A stretch of DNA of 64,000 nucleotides from Fibrobacter sp. UWB2. Its GTDB lineage: Bacteria; Fibrobacterota; Fibrobacteria; Fibrobacterales; Fibrobacteraceae. The position numbers and the translations under genes are program-made. Under the pieces are notes generated by a model, which saw nothing but the letters and a program-made list of their open reading frames with translations, ran no database searches and was not told the DNA's origin. Positions 37,305-44,445 of this stretch are shown here, one piece after another. Numbering within the stretch: position 1 is the stretch's first letter; each line of letters begins with the position of its first letter. The DNA lies in NCBI RefSeq assembly GCF_002210425.1, contig NZ_MWQK01000006.1:124001-188000 (forward strand), written 5' to 3'.

Positions 37305-37751
37305 ATGAAGAATATTCTTGTCGTTTGTACTGGGAACATTTGCCGTAGCCCTACAGGGGAGTATCTTTTGAAAAAGGAACTCGGACCGGACTTCCATGTG
37401 ATGAGCGCCGGTCTCGGTGCATTGGTGGATAACCCTGCCGATAAAATTGCCCAGAAAATTGCCTTGCAACATGACATTGACATGAGTGCTCATAGGGCTC
37501 GCCAGATCAATTTGGACATTCTTAAATGGGCTGACTTGATTTTAGTGATGGAAAACGGCCATAAAAGGGAACTTTTGCATAAGTATCCGTGGCTCGATGG
37601 TAAGGTGTTCCGCTATGGTGAATCCCACCAGGTCGATATCCCTGACCCGTACAAGAGGCCCGAAAATGCTTATGTGTTGGCCTGGAATTTTATTTCCAAG
37701 CTGACTCCGTATTGGGTAGAAAAGATTAGGCAAAGTGAAGCCGCAAAATAA
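37305..37751 (+). CDS. Low-molecular-weight protein tyrosine phosphatase
   Basis: A 148-residue phosphatase with the P-loop VVCTGNICRSP at residues 6-16 (nucleophile Cys8, Arg14) and the general-acid Asp in DIPDPY near residue 110. Its place directly upstream of a Wza-like exporter matches Wzb-type phosphatases that control capsule or exopolysaccharide export by dephosphorylating a tyrosine autokinase. No Wzc kinase gene is next to it in this window. Confidence 0.93.
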   Translation: MKNILVVCTGNICRSPTGEYLLKKELGPDFHVMSAGLGALVDNPADKIAQKIALQHDIDMSAHRARQINLDILKWADLILVMENGHKRELLHKYPWLDGKVFRYGESHQVDIPDPYKRPENAYVLAWNFISKLTPYWVEKIRQSEAAK

Positions 37752-37768
37752 ATCTAAAAAGGAAACGT

Positions 37769-38995
37769 ATGAATAAAATTGGTATTGCTCTTTGTGGAGT
37801 TGCCGGCGCTATCTTGAGCGGTTGCTTTGCAGCTCCGCAGATGCGAATGGATATCCCCACAGATTCCACGACCTACAATGGAATTACTTTCAAGTTGCAT
37901 TCCATTGAAAAGGGCGACATGGGTGAACCTGTGGAAGTCGCTCCGAATCCGTCCGAAGGCAACCTGACTGATTTGATGGTCGATTCCCTTCCGGACTTGG
38001 AATACAGGATTGGACCTCTGGATATGGTGCAGGTGGTTGTCTGGGAACACCCGGAACTCACTTCCCCGATGGGCCAGTATCAGCCGGCAGGCCAGAAGGT
38101 GACGACCGATGGCAAGCTTTTCTACCCGTATGCGGGTGAACTTCAGGTTGCAGGTCTTACCGCCCAGGAACTCCGTAAAGAAATTACCAAGCGTCTTTCG
38201 GACAAGATTCTTAACGACCCGCAGGTGGATGTCCGTGTGACGGGTTACCACAGCCGTAAGGCTTTTGTTTCGGGTGCCGTGAATCGTCCGGGCTATGTGC
38301 ATTTTGATGAAAACCCGATGACCATCCCCGACGTGATTGCCTACGTGGGTGGCTTCGATGAAAAGGCTGATCCTTCTTTCGTCCAGCTCCGCCGTGGCGA
38401 TAAGGTCTATAACATTGATTACGTCCGTGCGTTCAAGGAAAACATTCCTATAGACCGCATCCTCGTTAAGCCGGGAGACCAGCTCTTTGTCCCGCTGAAA
38501 GAAGAAATGGAAAGGGATAGAAAGGTCTACGTCCTTGGTGAAGTGAACAGAACGGGCATTGTCCGTATGGATAACTACATCTCCTTGGCCGAAGCTCTCG
38601 CTGCAGCCGGTGGCGTCAACGCTATGAACGCTGCTCCGAGCGACATCTATGTTATTAGAAATACGTCTAAGGAAAAGATCGATATCTATCAGCTCGATGC
38701 CAAGAACGCCATGGCGCTTGCAATGGCCGACCGCTTTGAACTGAATCCGCGCGATATCGTCTACGTCGATGCTTCTGGCATTGCAACGTGGAACCGCCTT
38801 CTTAGCTTGATTACCCCGACCATGAGCGCTATTTATCTTGGTACGAATATCGTTCAGAACGTCCAGGAAATTAATAATACGGGTTGGAAGACTCCGTCCC
38901 AGAAGCGTGCTTCTTCGACATCTTCTACCACTTCAACTTCTACGAATACGGCGAACAGCGCTGCTAATAACGCCACAAATGCAACGGGTAACTAA
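37769..38995 (+). CDS. Wza-like outer-membrane polysaccharide export lipoprotein
   Basis: A 408-residue lipoprotein (lipobox LSGC). The Poly_export domain begins near residue 80 (EYRIGPLDMVQVVVWEHPEL). Two SLBB domains follow, starting near AFVSGAVNRPGYV and KVYVLGEVNRTGIV, and a predicted amphipathic helix (LLSLITPTMSAIYLG) near residue 350 is where Wza crosses the outer membrane. The tail is low-complexity Ser/Thr/Asn/Ala. GGAAACGT precedes ATG; the TAA stop overlaps the ATG of manC (TAATG), showing coupling. Forms the outer-membrane channel for exported polysaccharide. Confidence 0.93.
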   Translation: MNKIGIALCGVAGAILSGCFAAPQMRMDIPTDSTTYNGITFKLHSIEKGDMGEPVEVAPNPSEGNLTDLMVDSLPDLEYRIGPLDMVQVVVWEHPELTSPMGQYQPAGQKVTTDGKLFYPYAGELQVAGLTAQELRKEITKRLSDKILNDPQVDVRVTGYHSRKAFVSGAVNRPGYVHFDENPMTIPDVIAYVGGFDEKADPSFVQLRRGDKVYNIDYVRAFKENIPIDRILVKPGDQLFVPLKEEMERDRKVYVLGEVNRTGIVRMDNYISLAEALAAAGGVNAMNAAPSDIYVIRNTSKEKIDIYQLDAKNAMALAMADRFELNPRDIVYVDASGIATWNRLLSLITPTMSAIYLGTNIVQNVQEINNTGWKTPSQKRASSTSSTTSTSTNTANSAANNATNATGN

Positions 38996-40374
38996 TGATT
39001 AACTTGATTTTGTGCGGTGGTAGCGGAACGCGCCTTTGGCCGATTAGCCGCTCTCTCATGCCGAAGCAGTTCGCTCGTCTTTTTGACGGTGCGTCCCTGT
39101 TCCAGCGTACGGTAAAGACAAATTCTCGCATTTGCAGTGCCCAATACATTGTAAGCAATGCTGATCAGTACTTCTTGGCCAAGGACCAGCTCGAAGAAGT
39201 GGGCGCCAATGATGTCCGCTTCCTTTTGGAACCGGTGGGTCGCAACACGGCTCCGGCAATCGCTCTCGCTTGCCTTGGCCTTGATCCGGAAGATGTCGTT
39301 CTCGTATCTCCGTCGGACCACGTGATCCGTAAGGCTGAAGCTTACGAAGAATGCTTGCGCAAGGCTGAAGAATTTGCAAAGAAAGGTTTCATGGTCACGT
39401 TCGGCATCACGCCGACCGGTCCGGAAACCGGTTACGGTTACATCGAAGCTAATGGCGAAGATGTCAAGCGCTTTGTCGAAAAGCCGGACCTGGAAACCGC
39501 CAAGAAGTATGTCGCTTCCGGAAGATTCTTCTGGAACAGCGGTATTTTCTGCTTCAAGGCTTCGACGTTCCTCGATGAACTTTCGACGTACTCTCCGGAT
39601 ATCTTGAACGCCGCAAAGATTGCTTTTGCAAACGCCAAGAAAGAAAACAAGGATGCTCTCGTCCGTGTCGATTACGAAGACATGATGAACATTCCTTCGA
39701 ATTCGATTGACTACGCCGTGATGGAAAAGTCTGCCAAGGTAAAGGTCGTGCCGAGCGATATCGGTTGGTCTGACCTCGGTGCTTTCGATTCCCTCTATGG
39801 TGAATTCGACCACGACGAAAATGGCAATAACATAAACGCAAAGCACTTGGCTATTGGTTCCAAGAACTCTCTCGTGCTCGGTGGCCAGCGCCAGATTTGC
39901 ACGATTGATTTGGACAATATGCTCATTGTCGATACGCCGGATGCTCTCTTGGTTGCTCCTCTTGCTAGCAGCCAGAAGGTCAAGAAGGTTGTCGACGAGC
40001 TCAAGGCTCGTGGCTCCGATTTGCCGAAGGTCCCGCAGACGGTCAACCGCCCGTGGGGGACGTACTCCGTGCTCGAATCTAGCGACCGCTACAAGATGAA
40101 GCGCATCGTGGTTCGCCCGGGCGAACGCCTCTCATTGCAGAAGCATTTGCACCGTTCGGAACACTGGGTCGTTGTAAGCGGTACTGCTACGGTGACCGTG
40201 GGCGACAAGGTGTTCTACGTGCGTCCGAATGAATCGACCTACATTCCGTCCGGAACGATTCACCGCTTGCAGAACGAAGGCAAGCTCCCGCTCGTGATTG
40301 TTGAGGTCCAGGTCGGCGAATACACCGGCGAAGACGACATCATCCGCGTGCAGGACGACTACAAGCGTTCTTAA
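38995..40374 (+). CDS. manC: Mannose-1-phosphate guanylyltransferase / mannose-6-phosphate isomerase
   Basis: A 459-residue bifunctional enzyme producing GDP-mannose. The N-terminal nucleotidyltransferase has NLILCGGSGTRLWPISR, the family motif LLEPVGRNTAPAIALA and FVEKPD. The C-terminal type II isomerase cupin has RPWGTYSVLE, the metal ligands in LSLQKHLHRSEHWVVVSG and the closing ESTYIPSGTIHRLQNEGKLPLVIVEVQ. Last gene of the polysaccharide run; its terminator follows directly. Confidence 0.96.
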   Translation: MINLILCGGSGTRLWPISRSLMPKQFARLFDGASLFQRTVKTNSRICSAQYIVSNADQYFLAKDQLEEVGANDVRFLLEPVGRNTAPAIALACLGLDPEDVVLVSPSDHVIRKAEAYEECLRKAEEFAKKGFMVTFGITPTGPETGYGYIEANGEDVKRFVEKPDLETAKKYVASGRFFWNSGIFCFKASTFLDELSTYSPDILNAAKIAFANAKKENKDALVRVDYEDMMNIPSNSIDYAVMEKSAKVKVVPSDIGWSDLGAFDSLYGEFDHDENGNNINAKHLAIGSKNSLVLGGQRQICTIDLDNMLIVDTPDALLVAPLASSQKVKKVVDELKARGSDLPKVPQTVNRPWGTYSVLESSDRYKMKRIVVRPGERLSLQKHLHRSEHWVVVSGTATVTVGDKVFYVRPNESTYIPSGTIHRLQNEGKLPLVIVEVQVGEYTGEDDIIRVQDDYKRS

Positions 40375-40384
40375 ATATGAGACA

Positions 40385-40406
40385 GGCGGGCTTTAGCCCG
40401 CCTTTT
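40385..40406 (+). terminator. Terminator of the polysaccharide operon
   Basis: GGCGGGC-TTTA-GCCCGCC followed by TTTT, ten bases after the manC stop. Confidence 0.85.
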
Positions 40407-40418
40407 GTCGTTTATATC

Positions 40419-41906
40419 CTAATTAGAAACCTTGAATTGTTTCGGTGCGGCGTAAGCCATTTGCACAAGAATGTCCTTGCCGGTTTCCATGAGTTTTTTG
40501 GCTTGCTCGGCAAGCGTATCGCTGTCGTTTTCCTTGATGACCTTGCTCAAGTGCTCCATAGCCGCATTCACATCGGACTTTGTCTGGATGCGGAGCTCGC
40601 CAATGTCAAAGTGGGCACGGCGTATGATTGTTGCATCGGTTTCCTTGGCAAGACCCTTTTCGAGTAGCGTAATTGCCGCTTCCGGAATTTTCTTTTGCTT
40701 TGCCGCTGCACCCCATTCAATCCATTGCGTGCTCGGAATTTCAACATAGCTTGTTACGACTTTGTTCACGGTGTCCTTGACTTCCATGAACTTGACCGGT
40801 TCTTCTTGCAACAGCGATGTCAGCCCGTAACGCAGTAATCTAGCCGCGTTCTCGTTTTCTCCATTCTTTGCTGCCTGCAGCCCGTCTTCAATCATTTTGC
40901 GAGTGCGTTCGCCAGGGGTGACTGTTTCTTCGAACCTTTGTTCGACAACAACCTTTTGCTTAGCGCTTCCATCGGCGCGGTGTGGCATGTAATAACCGGC
41001 GAGCCCGCCTAGAGCAAAGAAAATCGGCGATTCTACCGCAACCGCATTGAAAATTCCCGGATTCAAAAACCAGTCAATCGCCATGCTCCCGGCAAGCGCG
41101 AATTGCGAAATCTTGCTCACGTAAGACGGGATGGCGTCTTTCTCCTTGTCAAACGTATTGGCACCAAACAAGAAGCAGAGCATCAGGCTTACGCCCATGT
41201 ACTGCTCCGTCGCAAATTGCCAAAAGAACGATGTGTCCACGAGCAAGTCCACAAAGAACCCGCTGATAATTGCAATGACAACGGCGTACACATAAACGAA
41301 GAATGCGTGCCAGCGCTTTTCGAGTTGCATAAGTGCGAACATGAAAAATACAACGAAGAAAATATAGGACCAGAGGCTCGGCAAGAGCAGGCTGCAAGTG
41401 AGCCAACTCTCGGTGTTGCCACGGCTGGGCTGGTATGCCCAACGGTAACGGATGAACTTATCCGTATATTTGTAAATCCATTTTTTGAGCTCCGCCTCGT
41501 ACTGCTTGTCGGTGGGGTAGCTGCCGTGCTCCGCGGCATACTGTTCCTTTCCGCCCTGGTTTTCCCACCATTCGAGGAATTCTCCCTTCATTTCCTCGAT
41601 GCGGTCTTCAATGACTGGTGTCGGATTTTCGACCTGGTAGCGCTCCCTGTAAAGTTCGAATTCCTGTTTTTTGATGGTGTCGTTAGGCGTGAGGCCCACG
41701 TTTCGGAATTCCTGGGCGCGTTCCTCTTCCCACCACTTGTCGAAGGATTCGTGAATGTCCTTCTCTTGACGGATTTTTTGTATCGTCGGATTGAAGGTCG
41801 TCTGGAAGTTGAAAACCCCGAGGAGCGCAAGCGCTAAAAGCGTCACGTAATGGTGGAATTTGAAAAACCGGAACGGTTTTAGAATTATGCTCAATATTTT
41901 CTTCAT
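40419..41906 (-). CDS. Membrane protein with rhomboid-like core and C-terminal TPR-like helices
   Basis: A 495-residue protein. Residues ~20-38 form the first membrane helix, then a ~130-residue acidic extracytoplasmic or loop segment rich in Glu/Lys/Trp. About five further helices lie between 165 and 320. The string FALMQLEKRWHAFFVYVYAVV and the following YMGVSLMLCFLFGA resemble rhomboid helices L1-TM4 (GxS present), but the histidine of the last helix is absent (FFALGGLAGYYM), so protease activity is doubtful. The last ~150 residues look like TPR repeats. I chose ATG 41906 over an upstream TTG; TATATT lies seven bases before it. Neighbours: Ser/Thr kinase and LOG-family genes. Confidence 0.75.
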   Translation of the reverse strand: MKKILSIILKPFRFFKFHHYVTLLALALLGVFNFQTTFNPTIQKIRQEKDIHESFDKWWEEERAQEFRNVGLTPNDTIKKQEFELYRERYQVENPTPVIEDRIEEMKGEFLEWWENQGGKEQYAAEHGSYPTDKQYEAELKKWIYKYTDKFIRYRWAYQPSRGNTESWLTCSLLLPSLWSYIFFVVFFMFALMQLEKRWHAFFVYVYAVVIAIISGFFVDLLVDTSFFWQFATEQYMGVSLMLCFLFGANTFDKEKDAIPSYVSKISQFALAGSMAIDWFLNPGIFNAVAVESPIFFALGGLAGYYMPHRADGSAKQKVVVEQRFEETVTPGERTRKMIEDGLQAAKNGENENAARLLRYGLTSLLQEEPVKFMEVKDTVNKVVTSYVEIPSTQWIEWGAAAKQKKIPEAAITLLEKGLAKETDATIIRRAHFDIGELRIQTKSDVNAAMEHLSKVIKENDSDTLAEQAKKLMETGKDILVQMAYAAPKQFKVSN

Positions 41907-41977
41907 ACTAATGAATATAAACAAATCATTAGTAATATGTAATTGGGCTAGGGGGTTAAATGTAGGCTAAAGACGTG

Positions 41978-43084
41978 CTAAAAGGAGCGCTTTCCGTATT
42001 CGTTCAGCTGGTTCCACAGAAAATCGGTATTTACGTCCCGGAATCCCTGGGCGTTTACCTCTTCGCGGAGCTTGTGGGCGAGGGCAAAAAGGTTCGGGCT
42101 CTTTTGCATGCGCTCGTTCACATCGAATGTGGTGAGGGCGTCAATCCATTCGTGAATTTCCGGGAACCGGTCGTCGTTGAACACGTTTTCGCGGCCGCTC
42201 TCGATGTATTCCATGTAACGCTTGGTAATCAGGCGACCCTCTTCGGTGTAGATTTCCTTCGCCTTGGGGTAGAGCTTTACGCCGGTCAGGTATTCGTGCA
42301 TCACGGCGCCGAAACTAAAGTAGTCCACTGCGTATGTGATGTTTTCGCTAGACTGGGCGAGTTCCGGTGCGCTGTAGCTAGGCGAAAAGACTCCGCCGCC
42401 TTCGGTAACGGATTCGCGCATCTTGGCCTGTGCGTAACCAAAGTCGCAAATCAAAATCTTGTGGTTGTTCTTATGCGCCGGATTCTGGCAAAGGAGCAAG
42501 TTCTTGGGCTTGATGTCCTTATGCACAATTTGGTAGTAATGGAGCTGGCTGATAGTGTTTGCAAGGTAGGCTATTTGTGCCACGCGCTGCAAAAGTTCTT
42601 CGTCAGTGAGCTTGGGCTTGATGACTCTGTCGAGTGCACAACCCTTGATGAACTCCAGCTTGAGGTAGGGGTGGCGGCCAGCGATGCCTCCGCCAAAAGA
42701 CTGTACCACGCCTTCGATGTTTGTGGCACGGACGAGGTTGTTGATGCGGATTTCGTCTTGGAATGCGCTCAGGAGCATGTTCAAACGGTGCAGGCGGTTC
42801 TTGCCTGGGGGTGCCCAGTACTTGCATATCTTCACGACGATTTCTTTTTCGTCGTAGTGCTTTTCGTCGCGCGGGTGTTTAATCCAGAGCTTTGCGCGGT
42901 ATAGCTGGTTTGTGCCTACGAGCGAAAGCGGCTCGATAAGCTCGATGCGTTCTGCATTGCCGTTGTGCTTAAAGTCAGGATTGTGGTCGAACCACCGCTG
43001 GTATTCTTCCATGGTGTAGTTCGGACGGAGCGCCAAATTGCGCGCAACCCTGTCCATCATTTCTGCCAGATTGTTCCAGAACAT
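41978..43084 (-). CDS. Serine/threonine protein kinase (Hanks type)
   Basis: A 368-residue kinase with catalytic residues intact: Lys in IVVKICKY, catalytic loop VHKDIKPKN, metal-binding DFG (ICDFGYA), APE in YSAPEL and the DYFSFGAVMHEYLTG helix. The glycine-rich loop is atypical (SLVGTNQLYRAKL). There is no membrane helix or extracellular sensor domain, so it is a soluble kinase. The N-terminal ~45 residues are an extension of unknown role. It follows on the minus strand from the LOG-family gene and precedes the rhomboid-like gene after 71 bases. Confidence 0.92.
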   Translation of the reverse strand: MFWNNLAEMMDRVARNLALRPNYTMEEYQRWFDHNPDFKHNGNAERIELIEPLSLVGTNQLYRAKLWIKHPRDEKHYDEKEIVVKICKYWAPPGKNRLHRLNMLLSAFQDEIRINNLVRATNIEGVVQSFGGGIAGRHPYLKLEFIKGCALDRVIKPKLTDEELLQRVAQIAYLANTISQLHYYQIVHKDIKPKNLLLCQNPAHKNNHKILICDFGYAQAKMRESVTEGGGVFSPSYSAPELAQSSENITYAVDYFSFGAVMHEYLTGVKLYPKAKEIYTEEGRLITKRYMEYIESGRENVFNDDRFPEIHEWIDALTTFDVNERMQKSPNLFALAHKLREEVNAQGFRDVNTDFLWNQLNEYGKRSF

Positions 43085-43123
43085 GGCAAAAATTTAACAA
43101 AATGCAAAGGAATGTGCAAAAAA

Positions 43124-43188
43124 GATGCCCGCTCAGCGGCGGGCATGACAGTGTCGCAATGTCACCCCGGCCTTTGTATCGGGGTTGG
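43124..43188. repeat. Two adjacent REP-like palindromes
   Basis: GATGCCCGC..GCGGGCATGACAGTG at 43124-43153 and CACCCCGG..CCGG-type hairpin at 43161-43188, between the kinase and the LOG-family gene. Same family as the elements at 31910, 44365, 44413 and 60681. Confidence 0.7.
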
Positions 43189-43192
43189 TATT

Positions 43193-44035
43193 CTATTTCT
43201 TTTTCTCTTGGTCTTCGGCGTGGGATCGTGCGAACGTGACCGATTCTTCGCTCTGTTCTTCGAGCCTGGAGGTGATGAAGTCGTAAGCCTCGTCGACCGT
43301 GTCGCAGAACTTGAAGAGCTTGAGGTCTTCCGGGTTGATCATACCTGTTTCGGCAAAGAATTCCCAGTTCAGGGCCTTCTTCCAGAAGTTCGAATCGAAA
43401 ATCACGACCGGCATCTGCTGCGCGTACTTATCGGTCTGGATAAGCGTGAGCATTTCGAAGGCTTCGTCGAGCGTGCCGAATCCGCCTGGGAAAATCACGA
43501 GCGCACGAGCCATGCGCAAGAACCAGTACTTACGGACAAAGAAATAACGGAACTGCAAGTTCAGTTCGTCATCGATGTACGGGTTGCAGTGTTGTTCGAA
43601 AGGCAGCTTGATGTTCAAGCCGACAGAAGGCGTACCCACGTCAGATGCACCGCGGTTGCCGGCTTCCATAATGCCCGGACCACCGCCCGTCATGATGGCG
43701 TAGCCGTGGTGGCGTTTGTTGATCCACTTGCCGAGCTTGGCAGCGAGTTCACGAGCGGCATTGTAAGAATCAGCGACTTTGGAGAGTCGGTCAAGCCTTG
43801 CTAGTTCCTTTTTATCCTTGCATCCCTTGCGGCGTTTTTTGATTTCGTCGGGCGGGAGTGTACGTGCTGAACCAAAGAACACGATAGAATTCTTGATCTC
43901 TTCTTGTGCAAAAACTTGTGCAGGCTGGAAAAATTCAGAAAGGAATCGAATGGGGCGTGCGGCATCGCTTTCCATGAATTCGGCGTTGTGGTATGCCATC
44001 TGCCCTGGAATCGTGCGTACTTTTTTCGGTGCCAT
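43193..44035 (-). CDS. LOG-family protein (cytokinin riboside 5'-monophosphate phosphoribohydrolase-like)
   Basis: A 280-residue Rossmann-fold protein. The LOG/lysine-decarboxylase-family signature is MTGGGPGIMEAGNRGA, then the nucleotide-binding PGGFGTLDEAFE, with the substrate Arg in FFVRKYWFLRMARAL. The family cleaves nucleoside monophosphates to base and ribose-5-phosphate. The N-terminal ~50 residues and the charged insertion KKRRKGCKDKKEL are extra relative to small LOG proteins and resemble the longer bacterial type. A GAGG ribosome site precedes ATG 44035. Confidence 0.92.
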   Translation of the reverse strand: MAPKKVRTIPGQMAYHNAEFMESDAARPIRFLSEFFQPAQVFAQEEIKNSIVFFGSARTLPPDEIKKRRKGCKDKKELARLDRLSKVADSYNAARELAAKLGKWINKRHHGYAIMTGGGPGIMEAGNRGASDVGTPSVGLNIKLPFEQHCNPYIDDELNLQFRYFFVRKYWFLRMARALVIFPGGFGTLDEAFEMLTLIQTDKYAQQMPVVIFDSNFWKKALNWEFFAETGMINPEDLKLFKFCDTVDEAYDFITSRLEEQSEESVTFARSHAEDQEKKK

Positions 44036-44134
44036 AATAAACCTCTTTTTCGTTATATATGGAATAATATACGTTAAAAAGGCTTTGTGGGCGAAAAAAT
44101 AACGTTTTTATCTTCTTACTTGGACTAACATTTA

Positions 44135-44140
44135 TATATT
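44135..44140 (+). promoter_or_regulatory. TATATT six bases before the 70-residue ORF
   Basis: TATATT, then AGTGGT, then ATG 44147. No good -35 hexamer is visible at 17 bp. This spacing recurs before several other genes in the window. Confidence 0.4.
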
Positions 44141-44146
44141 AGTGGT

Positions 44147-44359
44147 ATGCTAGTAAAAATGTGGACAGATAATTTTGTCATTACGGGCGAAATCGACACG
44201 TTGCGTGACGAACGCCTCACGGACTATATCCGTGAAAACAAGGACTTTATTGCGGTGACGCAGGTGCGCGTTTGCGACAGGAATGAGAAGGACCTGTTCC
44301 GTACGCACTTCCTCAACGTCAGTACCAATCACATTGAAATAATCCTGCCTGCTGAGTAG
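44147..44359 (+). CDS. Small conserved-looking protein, unknown function
   Basis: A 70-residue soluble protein, KMWTDNFVITGEIDTL at the start and THFLNVSTNHIEIILP at the end, with the alternating pattern of a small beta-rich fold. No signal peptide. I recognise no family with confidence. It is short but has coding-like codon use, a promoter element directly upstream, and flanking REP-like elements just past its stop, so I treat it as real. Confidence 0.65.
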   Translation: MLVKMWTDNFVITGEIDTLRDERLTDYIRENKDFIAVTQVRVCDRNEKDLFRTHFLNVSTNHIEIILPAE

Positions 44360-44364
44360 GACTT

Positions 44365-44440
44365 GTCATGCCCGCCTCCGAGCGGGCACCTCCTTTTCAT
44401 AGACAAGAGGGGGATTCCCGATCAAGTCGGGAATGACAGT
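44365..44440. repeat. Pair of REP-like palindromes after the small gene
   Basis: CATGCCCGC..GCGGGCAC at 44365-44389 and GATTCCCGA..TCGGGAATGACAGTG at 44413-44440. They separate the convergent small gene and the radical SAM gene. Confidence 0.7.
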
Positions 44441-44445
44441 GTTGA

